This document shows, piece after piece, positions 16,361 through 25,273 of a DNA stretch of 64,000 nt (its first letter is position 1; each line of letters begins with the position of its first letter). Below the pieces are notes generated by a model. It ran no database searches and was not told the origin of the DNA. It saw nothing but the letters and a program-made list of their open reading frames with translations. The DNA is from DASPSM01 sp963800135 (GTDB lineage Bacteria; Planctomycetota; Planctomycetia; Planctomycetales; Planctomycetaceae). The translations under genes were made by a program, and so were the position numbers. The stretch lies in assembly GCA_963800135.1 (NCBI GenBank), contig CAWCZR010000003.1, positions 682,001 to 746,000 of the forward strand, in the 5' to 3' direction.

Positions 16361-17880
16361 ATGGCCAAGGCGCCGAAGACTGCGATCTCGCCCACGCGCG
16401 AGGAAGATTATCCCGAGTGGTATCAGCAGGTGATCAAGGCGGCCGAGTTGGCCGATGTGTCGCCCGTGCGCGGCTGCATGGTCATCCGGCCCTGGGGCAT
16501 GGGCATCTGGGAGAACATGCAGAAAGGTCTCGACCGCCGGTTCAAAGAGACCGGGCACGAGAACGCTTACTTTCCGCTGTTCATCCCGATGAGCTTTCTC
16601 GAGAAAGAGGCCGAGCACGTCGAGGGCTTCGCCAAGGAGTGCGCCGTCGTCACGCATCACCGGCTCGAGCCCGGGCCCGACGGCAAGCTGCGGCCCGCCC
16701 CGACCGCCAAGCTCGAAGAGCCGCTGATCGTGCGGCCGACGAGCGAGACGATCATCGGCGCGATGTACGCCAAGTGGGTGCAGTCATACCGCGACTTGCC
16801 GATCTTGATCAACCAGTGGTGCAACGTCGTGCGTTGGGAGCTGCGGACGCGGATGTTTCTGCGGACGGCCGAGTTCCTCTGGCAGGAAGGACACACGGCC
16901 CACGCGACCGAGGCGGAAGCCCGCGAAGAAACGATGAAAATGCTCGACGTCTACGCCGACTTCGCCGAGACCGAGATGGCGATGCCCGTCATCAAGGGCG
17001 AAAAGACGGCCGGCGAACGGTTCCCCGGCGCGGTTTCGACATATTCGATCGAAGCCATGATGCAGGATCGCAAGGCCCTGCAAGCCGGCACGTCACACTT
17101 CCTCGGCCAGAACTTTTCGCGAGCGCAGGAGATCAAGTTCCAGGACGCGGCGGGCGGCGAGTCGTTCGCCTGGACGACGTCGTGGGGCGTCTCGACGCGT
17201 CTCGTCGGCGCCCTGATCATGACCCACAGCGACGACGACGGCCTCATCCTGCCGCCGCGGTTGGCTCCGAAACACATCGTGATCCTGCCGATTTATCGCG
17301 GCGACGACGACCGCGCGAAAGTCCGCCAGTATTGCGATCAACTCGCGAAGGATCTCGAGCAGCGCGACTACGCCGACGGCAAGCTTCGCGTGCAGATCGA
17401 CGACCGCGACCTCCGCGGCGGCGAAAAGGCCTGGCAGCACATCAAGAAGGGTGTGCCTCTGCGGGCGGAGATCGGCCCCCGCGACATCGAAAAAGACGGC
17501 GTCTTCCTCGCCCGCCGCGACACGGGGACCAAGGAACCGATCGGCCGACGCAGCTGATCGAAACAGCCCCGCAGATCCTCAAGGAGATTCAGGACTCGCT
17601 CTTTCAGCGGGCCCTCAAACTCCGCGAGGATAACACGTGCCAGATCGACACACTCGACGAGTTCAAAGCCTACTTCACGCCGAAGAACGACGCCAAACCC
17701 GAAATCCACGCGGGCTTCGCCTACTGCCAATGGTCCGAAGATGCGGCGATGCACGAACTCTTAAAAGAACTCAAAGTGACGATCCGCTGCGTGCCGCTGG
17801 CCGGACCGGAAGAGCCGGGCAAGTGCATCTTCACGGGCAAGCCGAGCACCAAGCGGGCGGTCTTCGCGAAGGCGTACTGA
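16361..17880 (+). CDS. proS: Prolyl-tRNA synthetase, frameshifted near 17546
   Basis: About 506 residues when joined, matching the short archaeal/eukaryote-like ProRS class without the INS editing domain. It charges tRNA-Pro. Class II motif 2 lies at VVRWELRTRMFLRTAEFLWQEG, motif 3-like at RPTSETI... and ...TSWGVSTRLVGALIMTHSDDDGLILPP; the anticodon-binding domain starts at KHIVILPIYRGDD and ends with the zinc-binding-like tail KCIFTGKPSTKRAVFAKAY. After EPIG the frame breaks; one base is missing in ggccgacgcag (17543-17553), after which TQLIETAPQILKEIQDS continues in another frame. Read as given, the protein would stop at 17557 without its C-terminal third. The gene is essential, so a sequence error is likely. 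aggaagcaaga gives a ribosome site at 16350. Confidence 0.92.
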
Positions 17881-17886
17881 ACCGCT

Positions 17887-20800
17887 TCAGTTCCGCGTCG
17901 ATGATGCTTTCTTTCCGTCCGCCTTCGTGCGCCGTTCGGGATCCGCTTGGAGGCGGAGCGAATTCTTCTTCGGGTCGTAATCGTAGACGATCTTGCCCAG
18001 GTCGATCTGTTCGCCCGAATCGACCGCCAGGCTTTCTCGGATGGGATTCATGAATCTCAGCGCACCGTAGGCCACCAGGCGGACCGGTTCGCCGCCAGGG
18101 ACCTCAAAGCGGAAGCGCCCGTCCGAGTCGGTGAGGGTCAGCGGATTCGCGTTGACCGGCGACTCCGGCAGCCACCAGTCGAGCCGCACGTCGCGAACGG
18201 GCTGTCCCTGCGGATCGACCAAACGGCCGACGATCACCGCCGGCGGCTCCAGCGTGATCGTCCGCTCCGTCTCGCCGGGCTTGGGCGTGAAGCGGAGCGA
18301 CTTGGTGAGACCGCTCGACTTGTGCCTGAACCAGATGATTCTGGTCTCGTCAGGGCCGGTCGCCGTCACGACCGCGGAATCAGTGTCGGTATGTTTGGAG
18401 TATTGCTGCGGTCCCAAGCGGTACGTATCAACGCCGGACAATCGGTTGCCCGCTCGGTCCACGAACTTCAGGACAACGTTCTGGCCCGGATCGACGGGAA
18501 GGTCGATCTCGACCTGTTCGGCGCCCACAGGGGCGTTTACCTCTCTCACGGCGCCGAACTCGATCGGCCAGACGCTATCAAATGTGGGCTCATCGGCCAT
18601 CGACCGACGCACAGTTTTTTTGTGGGCGAGCTCCTTGATCGCGGCCGCGCCGAATCCGGGCCGAAAATCGAAGTTCCACGTTTTCAGACAAACCACGCCG
18701 CGCCCGGGAATGATGGGAATGCGAAAGTGGCCGTCGGCATCGGTATGGCCGAGGGGAACGCGACTCACGATTCCCATGGTCTTCGTCGAATAGCGTGCAT
18801 AGCTTCGTGCATGGGCGTTGGATCGAAACGGCGTGTAATAGACCGTGCCTCGCACAGGCTCGCGAGTTTTGAGGTTGAAGGCACGCCCGACCGCCCACAT
18901 GCCGCGCTTCAATTTGATGTCGTGTCGAATGGGCTGCAGTCCCGGCGACGGCTGAATCCTGACGCCGTCCATCTGCAGGTAAGGCCCCGGCGGCTCGACC
19001 TTCAGCCTGTTCTTGCCATCGGCGGGCAGGCCTTCGATACGGTACCGGCCGCGTTCATCCGTCGTTGCCGACAGGAACCGATCGCCGCCTCCCCACCGTC
19101 CGTTGTTGGGCTCGCACTCAATCACGACGCCCGGAAGGGGGGCCGCGGAGTCCTCGTCCGTCACCGTGCCCTCCAGCGCGATTCCCGGCGCGGCGACGTA
19201 CTCGAGCGATGGCCCGTAGATGAGGTCGACCGCAGAGCCAACGAGGCGCTCAAATGGAATTGCTTTGATCGGTCTCGTGAGGACATGCAGCTCCGTGGTG
19301 GCGATTGCCGGGCCGGACAGTTTGAAGAAGATGAGCCGGTCGCGGCCCAGTCCGTGAATTTCAAAGCGGCCGTCGGCGTCTGTCTGCGTCGTCGGAATAA
19401 TCTGGGGCGACGGGCCTGCGATGTTGCCGGGAAAGTGCGGTGTTCCGCTGCCGATGACTCCGTACATGAAGGGAGCCTCGTCGTCTTTAATGCTGCCGTA
19501 TCCCGCAAACACGGGATGCGCGGGCAGTGCGGCCAGCCACCGATCGACCAGACGAGGGGTACTGCAACACACCCTGCGGAGGTCGAGCCGAGCACCGGCG
19601 ACAGGACGGCCTTGAAGATCCAGCACTCGGCCCCGCACCGGTTCATCCTCGACGAGTCGCAGCTCGAGCGGGCGGTTGCGGGCCGGATTGAAAGGAGAGG
19701 ACATCGCGACCCCGTACCCGGGCACAGCCGCGGTCACGTTGATGGTCGAATGATCCTCGGGCTGCCACTTGCGATCGACCTCCTGACTGAACCGGCCTTC
19801 TGCATCGGTCACAGCTGACGCCAGCGGCGCCCAGGTCTCCCGCGTGACAAGCACAAACCCGGATCGCGTGGCGTCGGGATTGTAGAGATCGATCTGGACG
19901 CGAGCCTGAGCGGCAGGGCTGCCGTTGGGCAACAGCACGCGACCGGTAACCCGGAAAACCTCGGACTCTCGCCCTGCTTTTGGTGGGCCGGGGGCCGCGC
20001 TGACCTGCTCCGCCACGATCCGCGTGCCGCACAAGAGGCCGCTCGCCGTGAGGAACAGACCGAGACTCGCTAGGGCCGTCAGACGCCCTGCCCGTTGGCG
20101 CGTGTCTCGTTTCTCGCTGACCAGGCTCGCGATTCGCTCTTCCAAAGTGCCGCGCCAGTGCAGGATGCCCATCCCGGCGACGACCGGAACCGCTCCGCGG
20201 CTCAGTTCCGCCAGCCTCAGCAGCGTCTCGCCGTAGCTGAGGGGGTCGCGCGTGGCGAGCACAAAGTTGTCGCACGCCTCTTCCCGAGCACAGTGCAGGT
20301 GCCGGTTGAGCCAATGTATTACGACGATCGGCCAGAAGAGAGCCTGGGCCAACAACTGCAACGGCAGCACCAGAGGATCGCGGCGCACCACGTGTGCCAA
20401 CTCGTGGATCAGCACGTCCCGCAACTGCTCGCGGGTAATCAAGCCCAGCGAGGCCTCGGGAAGAATCACCAGCGGCCGGATCCAGCCCGCCACGACGGGA
20501 GTGAGCACGCGCGTCGACACGACGATCGACGGCCGTCGCACGATGCCCAGCCGTCCGCACACTTCACCGAGCAGCTCGGGCAATCGGCCGTCGGCTGCCG
20601 GCCGCACGGACCGCTGGATGCGACGCACGCCCCGGTAGCTCCGGACCACTCCCAGCATTAGCAGCAGCGTTCCGACAAGCCAGACCAAGACGACTGAGAC
20701 GGCGATCTCGACGCGCGGATTCGAGAAAAACGGTTTGAGCTCGCGCGTCTCCGCGGACGCCGGGAGGGCGCGCGGCTGCTCCGCGACCGGAGAGTTCTGC

Positions 20801-21192
20801 ACGCCTTGGTCTGGTTGCGCGCTGGCTCTGCGTTCCGTCGACTTCGCAGCCTGCACCGCGGGAACCGACTCGAAGGAGTCGCTCGGGCGAGCGACAACGT
20901 GCGAAGACTCGACCACGAGGGGTGCGATTGTTCGATCCCCCGTTCGAGGCGACGGGAGCCAGCCCAGAGAGATCGTCGAGAATCCGGTGGCAAACCACAG
21001 GGCCGCGAGCATCGGCGTCGCCAGGTCGCCGATCAAGGCGGACAGCAACACGCAATGCCGCAGCGCCGCTCGGGATTTGAGCGCGTGCGACAACATTAAT
21101 GCGACTGACGAAAGCAGCGTCACAGCCAAGACGATGACAAGCATGCCCGCGAGGATCTGATCGCCCGGATACAAAGGCTCAAGCAGCGACAT
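17887..21192 (-). CDS. M56 (BlaR1-type) membrane metallopeptidase with long C-terminal carboxypeptidase-regulatory repeats
   Basis: 1101 residues, far longer than the ~600 of BlaR1. The N-terminal ~380 residues have three or four membrane helices and the M56 zinc site HELAHVVRRD (near residue 260), with CAREEACDNFVL supplying the third ligand. After a helix near residue 370 (TALASLGLFLTASGLLCG), the rest is periplasmic and consists of several beta-sandwich carboxypeptidase-regulatory-like domains (phrases such as FRVTGRVLLPNGSPAAQARVQ, VRGRVLDLQGRPVAGARLDL, LEGTVTDEDSAAPLPGVVI, VGRLVDPQGQPVRDVRLDW). In place of the beta-lactam sensor of BlaR1 these would bind an unknown signal. It lies 3 nt after blaI-like and is cotranscribed with it; it would cleave that repressor. 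It is convergent with proS (6-nt gap). Confidence 0.9.
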   Translation of the reverse strand: MSLLEPLYPGDQILAGMLVIVLAVTLLSSVALMLSHALKSRAALRHCVLLSALIGDLATPMLAALWFATGFSTISLGWLPSPRTGDRTIAPLVVESSHVVARPSDSFESVPAVQAAKSTERRASAQPDQGVQNSPVAEQPRALPASAETRELKPFFSNPRVEIAVSVVLVWLVGTLLLMLGVVRSYRGVRRIQRSVRPAADGRLPELLGEVCGRLGIVRRPSIVVSTRVLTPVVAGWIRPLVILPEASLGLITREQLRDVLIHELAHVVRRDPLVLPLQLLAQALFWPIVVIHWLNRHLHCAREEACDNFVLATRDPLSYGETLLRLAELSRGAVPVVAGMGILHWRGTLEERIASLVSEKRDTRQRAGRLTALASLGLFLTASGLLCGTRIVAEQVSAAPGPPKAGRESEVFRVTGRVLLPNGSPAAQARVQIDLYNPDATRSGFVLVTRETWAPLASAVTDAEGRFSQEVDRKWQPEDHSTINVTAAVPGYGVAMSSPFNPARNRPLELRLVEDEPVRGRVLDLQGRPVAGARLDLRRVCCSTPRLVDRWLAALPAHPVFAGYGSIKDDEAPFMYGVIGSGTPHFPGNIAGPSPQIIPTTQTDADGRFEIHGLGRDRLIFFKLSGPAIATTELHVLTRPIKAIPFERLVGSAVDLIYGPSLEYVAAPGIALEGTVTDEDSAAPLPGVVIECEPNNGRWGGGDRFLSATTDERGRYRIEGLPADGKNRLKVEPPGPYLQMDGVRIQPSPGLQPIRHDIKLKRGMWAVGRAFNLKTREPVRGTVYYTPFRSNAHARSYARYSTKTMGIVSRVPLGHTDADGHFRIPIIPGRGVVCLKTWNFDFRPGFGAAAIKELAHKKTVRRSMADEPTFDSVWPIEFGAVREVNAPVGAEQVEIDLPVDPGQNVVLKFVDRAGNRLSGVDTYRLGPQQYSKHTDTDSAVVTATGPDETRIIWFRHKSSGLTKSLRFTPKPGETERTITLEPPAVIVGRLVDPQGQPVRDVRLDWWLPESPVNANPLTLTDSDGRFRFEVPGGEPVRLVAYGALRFMNPIRESLAVDSGEQIDLGKIVYDYDPKKNSLRLQADPERRTKADGKKASSTRN

Positions 21193-21195
21193 GGC

Positions 21196-21615
21196 TCAAT
21201 CTCCTTTCTTCGTCGGCTGGCTGGCTTTCGCCTTGTCGAGCATCGCGCGGATGCGTGCCAACTCATCAGCGGTGACGCCGCGGTGATCGAGCAGCGCGGT
21301 CAGCAGGACTTCCGGCGACCCGCCGCAGACGTGGTCGACGACGTTCAGCACGGCCTGGCCGATGGCCGCGGGGCGCGGCTGGGCCGCCGAATACAGATAG
21401 GTCCGTCCCTCTTCGCGATGTTTGAGCCAGCCCTTCTGCTCCATCCGCTCCAAGAGCGTGCGAGCCGTGTTGCGGGCCAGGTCGCGAGTTTGCGAGAGGA
21501 TGGCCCGCACGTCGCTGGCGGAAACTTCACCCCGCTCCCAGACGATCTCCATGATCTCGCGCTGCGCGGGGGACAATCCCGGCAAACGACGCGTCCTTCG
21601 ATTCTTTGATCCCAT
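21196..21615 (-). CDS. BlaI/MecI/CopY-family transcriptional repressor
   Basis: 139 residues from the ATG at 21615. Winged-helix domain: LPGLSPAQREIMEIVWERGEVSASDVRAIL, then ARNTARTLLERMEQKGWLKHREEGRTYLYSA, followed by a dimerisation tail ending GVTADELARIRAMLDKAK. The start is fixed by the palindrome 16 nt upstream: an earlier GTG/ATG would translate through that operator. It represses its own operon and is expected to be inactivated through the M56 protein encoded next. The 325-bp gap to the divergent Cys-rich gene may give shared control. Confidence 0.93.
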   Translation of the reverse strand: MGSKNRRTRRLPGLSPAQREIMEIVWERGEVSASDVRAILSQTRDLARNTARTLLERMEQKGWLKHREEGRTYLYSAAQPRPAAIGQAVLNVVDHVCGGSPEVLLTALLDHRGVTADELARIRAMLDKAKASQPTKKGD

Positions 21616-21630
21616 ACCGGTCGCTCCAAT

Positions 21631-21647
21631 GGCTACATGATGTAGCC
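21631..21647. promoter_or_regulatory. BlaI-type operator palindrome
   Basis: GGCTACATGATGTAGCC is a perfect 8-bp inverted repeat with a single central base. It contains TACA...TGTA, the core recognised by BlaI/MecI proteins, and lies 16 nt before the repressor start codon. Confidence 0.75.
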
Positions 21648-21940
21648 AATAATGGCGACGCTTAGTAGCCGTGTCAAGCATTTTCGCGAGCGATTTTCGA
21701 GGCTCCGCTTTTTACGCGGCGCTCAAGCCCCTCTGGCGACTGCCGGCGTTAGCGGCCGCGGCGGCCTGTGTCAGCCGTCCTGGAACGCCGGAGAACACTT
21801 TTCGGGGCGCTCGAAAGCGGGTACGCTCGTCGGTGGCTCGCCAAAAAAGCGGCAATCCGTGGGCCGCTCTTAGACGAACGGGGCCGCTGCACTTTGACGA
21901 ACCAGGCTGGCATCGAAGGCAATCAACTGAGGAAATCATA

Positions 21941-22372
21941 ATGTTCGACTCCCAAGACTTAAGCCGTCGTGAATTCACCCGACTTTCCGTGGCAGCGCTG
22001 GCCGGTTTGTCGGTTGGCGGCGCGGCTGCGTTCGCCGACGACACTAAGAAAGCCGCGAGCAACCCCCTGCTCAGCGACCCGCACGTCTGTCGCGGGCTCA
22101 ACACCTGCAAGGGCAAAGGGGCCGACAAGAAAAACAGCTGCGCCGGCACCGGCACCTGCGCAACGGCCAAGAGCCATCCCTGCGGCAGCGCCAACGAATG
22201 TAAGGGGCAAGGCGGCTGCGGCGACACGCCGGGCGAAAACGCCTGCAAGGGCAAGGGCGATTGCCACGTGCCGCTCGCAAAAGACGCGTGGAAGAAGGCT
22301 CGCAAACACTTCGAGGTGTTGATGAAGGCCGACAACAAAAAGTTCGGCGGCGCTCCGAAGAAGAGTGCCTGA
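21941..22372 (+). CDS. Tat-exported cysteine-rich small protein
   Basis: 143 residues from the ATG at 21941. Twin-arginine signal SRREFTRLSVAALAGLSVGG (residues 8-27), cleavage probably near AAAFADD. The mature part has nine Cys in a ~60-residue Gly/Lys-rich stretch of repeated units such as CKGKG, CAGTGTC, CKGQGGC and CKGKGDC, ending with CHVPL and a basic helix. Such Cys/Gly/Lys repeats recall DUF2282-type, metal-sequestering peptides (bufferin-like), but the match is by pattern only. Tat export suggests folding or metal loading before transport. It is divergent from the BlaI-M56 pair. A strong terminator follows at 22441. Earlier in-frame starts (21671) are rejected because they run through the intergenic region. 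Confidence 0.8.
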   Translation: MFDSQDLSRREFTRLSVAALAGLSVGGAAAFADDTKKAASNPLLSDPHVCRGLNTCKGKGADKKNSCAGTGTCATAKSHPCGSANECKGQGGCGDTPGENACKGKGDCHVPLAKDAWKKARKHFEVLMKADNKKFGGAPKKSA

Positions 22373-22440
22373 GACTCAACTCGCTCCTTCTTCTCAGGCA
22401 GCTCTCGCCTTCGCCACAGCAGCCGAGCGTGAAAAACGAA

Positions 22441-22469
22441 AAAAGCCGCGAGTCACCCTCGCGGCTTTT
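22441..22469. terminator. Strong bidirectional terminator after the Cys-rich gene
   Basis: AAAAGCCGCGAG-tcacc-CTCGCGGCTTTT, a perfect 12-bp stem with A- and T-tracts, 69 nt after the stop. It serves the plus-strand Cys-rich gene. Confidence 0.93.
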
Positions 22470-22500
22470 CTCATCGATCGAAGTATCTATCTTGAACGGA

Positions 22501-22558
22501 AGAGCGAGACTTGTGCTGAGCCCAATGGCGTGCAGCCGCTCGGCACAAGCCTCGCTCT
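22501..22558. repeat. 21-bp inverted repeat with 16-nt loop
   Basis: Arms at 22501-22521 (AGAGCGAGACTTGTGCTGAGC) and 22538-22558 pair at 19 of 21 positions. It lies between convergent genes 36 bp before the stop of the small TPR-like gene. It looks like an extragenic palindrome; no T-tract. Confidence 0.75.
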
Positions 22559-22594
22559 TCGCGGTTTTCCTTTTTATTCGGTGGCCGTCCGCTT

Positions 22595-23086
22595 TTATTC
22601 GGCGGCGGACTGGCCCTCGGTCGTTTCGCCCGTCGCGTCCTTGATTTGACGGATGCCGAACAACAGTTGCTTGAGCGCTTGCCCCACCATCGCCAGAGGC
22701 ACGACGGCGAAGTGCACGGTCACCTGCGGCTCAGCGTCCGCCTCCTCGGGCTCAACCACCAAGTCGCTGTTGACGACCAGGTCGGCGATCTCGGCCAGCT
22801 CCGGATGTCCGGTCAGCCGATAGCACTCAGACATTGAGCGCCAGGCCCGCTTATTGAGCGGCGCCGGAATCGTGGTCGCCGCCTGTTTGAGAGGGACGAG
22901 GGCTTCGTCGTAGCGTGCCTGGCTGATGAGGGCTTCCCCCCGCAGCAAAGCGACGGCCGGTTCGAAGGGCCCCGCCTCGACGATCGCATTCAGTTCGCCA
23001 AGGGCTCGATCCGGGAGGTCTAACTCGAGATAGCCTTCCGCCCGCTGCAGAAGCCGGATCGTTCGCGGGACTTTATTGCTGTCCAT
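22595..23086 (-). CDS. Small TPR-like protein
   Basis: 163 residues from the ATG at 23086; an earlier GTG at 23164 adds 26 poorly supported residues. About three helix-turn-helix units of TPR type (AEGYLELDLPDRALGELNAIVEAGP, AVALLRGEALISQARYDEALVPLKQAATTIPA, AWRSMSECYRLTGHPELAEIADLV). The C-terminus, EPQVTVHFAVVPLAMVGQALKQLLFGI, is mildly hydrophobic, followed by an acidic tail. Likely a cytoplasmic protein-interaction scaffold; the partner is unknown. It is convergent with the Cys-rich gene. Confidence 0.75.
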   Translation of the reverse strand: MDSNKVPRTIRLLQRAEGYLELDLPDRALGELNAIVEAGPFEPAVALLRGEALISQARYDEALVPLKQAATTIPAPLNKRAWRSMSECYRLTGHPELAEIADLVVNSDLVVEPEEADAEPQVTVHFAVVPLAMVGQALKQLLFGIRQIKDATGETTEGQSAAE

Positions 23087-23635
23087 GGCAAAGACCGTTT
23101 CTGTTTGTTGTTCGCGTCCAAAAATACGGGGAGGTTTTTTTTCCCGGGTCAAAAGCGTCGTCACCGTCTGGTGGCGGTCATTGGTAACTCGGTGTCACTC
23201 CCCTCCTGACTATTACTTCTTCTTGGGCGACTTTTAATGGCGTTTGTTACGCGGATTGTGGATCGTTCGTCAAATCTGTCAAAACTCACTACGAGCATTT
23301 GAGAAGCAAACGTCATTCCCTTTCCGGGCGGTAGGCACGATTGTTCGTATCTCCCTGGTGCTGCGGACGCACCGTCGCCCGGTCAAACTCCGGACGGGCG
23401 CCATTGGTGTGCCTGTACGGAGCCAAAGCAGGCTCCGGCGGACACGGATTTGCACGCTGTCGGTCGCGGCTGCGCAAGCCAAATCTGCGTCGGCATTAGC
23501 GCGCAGGCACTCCCGCGCCGGCGCTGCCGGGCCGGGGCTCAACCTGAGTGCCCGCTGCTTGATCGCCGCCGCAGCGGCTCGCATGATAGGCCACTGAACG
23601 TCCTCCGATTGATGCGCCTTTGCGAGCGAAGAGAC

Positions 23636-25189
23636 ATGCTTTTTTCGCACTTCACCCGACTTGGTTACACCGTCGCACTTGTGCTCGTTTTGACTGCAGC
23701 GGTCGCGTCGCGCGCGACAGCGACCTCGCCTACTGCCCCAGTACGGCCGAACATCATCTTTATCTTTTCGGACGATCATGCGGCCCAGGCGATCAGCTGT
23801 TACGGCTCGCGGATCAACACCACGCCCAACCTCGATCGCATCGCGGCCGGCGGGATGCGGTTTCGCAACTGCTTTTGCACGAACTCGATCTGCGGTCCCA
23901 GCCGGGCCGTCGTGTTGACCGGCAAGCACAGCCACATCAACGGCTTTCTCGACAACAACCACTCGCGGTTCAACGGTGCCCAGCAGACCTTTCCCAAGCT
24001 GTTTCAAGCGGCCGGATATCAGACGGCCATGGTCGGCAAATGGCACCTGGTCAGCGATCCGACCGGCTTCGACACGTGGAAAATCCTGGTCGGCCAGGGA
24101 ACCTACTACAACCCGGTGCTGATAGAGAACGGCCGCCGCGTGCGCCACGAAGGGTACGCGACGGACATCATCACCGACGTCGCGCTCGACTTTCTGAAAA
24201 ACGGTCGCGACCCTCACAAACCCTTCGTACTGATGTATCACCACAAGGCGCCGCATCGCGAATGGGAGCCGGCCCTGCGGCACTTGCACCTCTATGACGA
24301 CGTCGACATTCCCGAGCCGCCGACGCTCTTTGACGACTACAGCGGACGCGGGACGGCGGCCCACGTGCAGCAGATGGAAGTTGTCCGGGACCTCAACAAA
24401 CTCGATCTCAAACTGGTCACACCCAAGGACCTGAACCCGGCCCAACTCGAGCAGTGGAACGCCGCCTACGAGCCCCAGAACCGGGCCTTCCGCGACGCCC
24501 ACTTGTCCGGCCGCGAACTGTCGCATTGGAAGTACGAGCGCTACATCAAGGACTATCTGCGGTGCGTGGCCGGCGTCGACGAGAACGTCGGCCGCCTGCT
24601 CGATTACCTCGACCAAAGCGGATTGGCGAAGAACACCGTTGTTATTTATTCGTCGGACCAGGGATTTTATTTGGGCGAGCACGGCTGGTTCGACAAGCGG
24701 TTCATGTACGAGGAATCGCTGCGGATGCCGCTCCTCATTCGCTGGCCCGGCGTGACGCAGCCCGGATCGGTCAGTGACGCGCTCGTGTCGAATCTCGACT
24801 TTGCCGAAACATTCCTGCAGATGGCCGGCATGCCCATCCCGGCCGACATGCAGGGCCAAAGCCTGGTGCCTGTGCTAAAGGGCGACGGCGCGACCCCGGC
24901 CGACTGGCGGAAGAGCCTGTACTACCACTACTACGAGTACCCGGCCGTGCACATGGTCAATAAGCACGAAGGAGTCCGCACGAGCCGTTACAAGCTGATC
25001 AGCTTTTACGAGCTAGGCGAATGGGAGCTGTACGATCTCGAAAAGGATCCGCACGAGATGCACAGCGTTTTCTCGGATCCCGCCTACGCGGAAACGGTCA
25101 AGGAGCTGAAGGCGGAGCTGGCCCGGCTACGGGACTACTATCACGTCCCGCCCAACAGCGTCGCGAAGCGGCCCCGATCCGCCCATTAG
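23636..25189 (+). CDS. Secreted sulfatase (arylsulfatase / heparan-type family S1)
   Basis: 517 residues from the ATG at 23636, which starts a signal peptide (MLFSHFTRLGYTVALVLVLT, cleavage near ATAT). Family S1: metal site RPNIIFIFSDDHAAQAISCYG, formylglycine motif CGPSR in TNSICGPSRAVVLTGKHSH (the Cys is converted to formylglycine by an external enzyme), then GKWHL, MYHHKAPHREWEP and the second metal site YSSDQGFYLGEHGWFDKR. It removes sulfate from sulfated glycans; the Asn-rich LDNN...FNGAQQTF resembles N-acetylglucosamine-6-sulfatase/arylsulfatase subgroups, but the substrate is unproven. Upstream in-frame starts at 23450 and 23612 lack a leader role. The gene stands alone with no maturase nearby. 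Confidence 0.93.
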   Translation: MLFSHFTRLGYTVALVLVLTAAVASRATATSPTAPVRPNIIFIFSDDHAAQAISCYGSRINTTPNLDRIAAGGMRFRNCFCTNSICGPSRAVVLTGKHSHINGFLDNNHSRFNGAQQTFPKLFQAAGYQTAMVGKWHLVSDPTGFDTWKILVGQGTYYNPVLIENGRRVRHEGYATDIITDVALDFLKNGRDPHKPFVLMYHHKAPHREWEPALRHLHLYDDVDIPEPPTLFDDYSGRGTAAHVQQMEVVRDLNKLDLKLVTPKDLNPAQLEQWNAAYEPQNRAFRDAHLSGRELSHWKYERYIKDYLRCVAGVDENVGRLLDYLDQSGLAKNTVVIYSSDQGFYLGEHGWFDKRFMYEESLRMPLLIRWPGVTQPGSVSDALVSNLDFAETFLQMAGMPIPADMQGQSLVPVLKGDGATPADWRKSLYYHYYEYPAVHMVNKHEGVRTSRYKLISFYELGEWELYDLEKDPHEMHSVFSDPAYAETVKELKAELARLRDYYHVPPNSVAKRPRSAH

Positions 25190-25273
25190 GTGCTGCCGCT
25201 CCGGGATTAGGACGGCCGGAGAATCGCGAAGGCATCGGCCGCACGAGAACATCTAGCCAGTGTCTGGTGACTT

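Noticed and set aside
21671..21940. Longer N-terminus for the Cys-rich protein
   Set aside because: It runs through the blaI control region and lacks a ribosome site; the Tat signal begins at 21941.
21671..22372. Metallothionein
   Set aside because: Tat signal and Lys/Gly repeats between Cys do not fit the compact CxC layout of cytoplasmic metallothioneins.
23279..24859. 526-residue minus-strand frame across the sulfatase
   Set aside because: Antisense to the sulfatase active-site region; composition is typical of a shadow frame.
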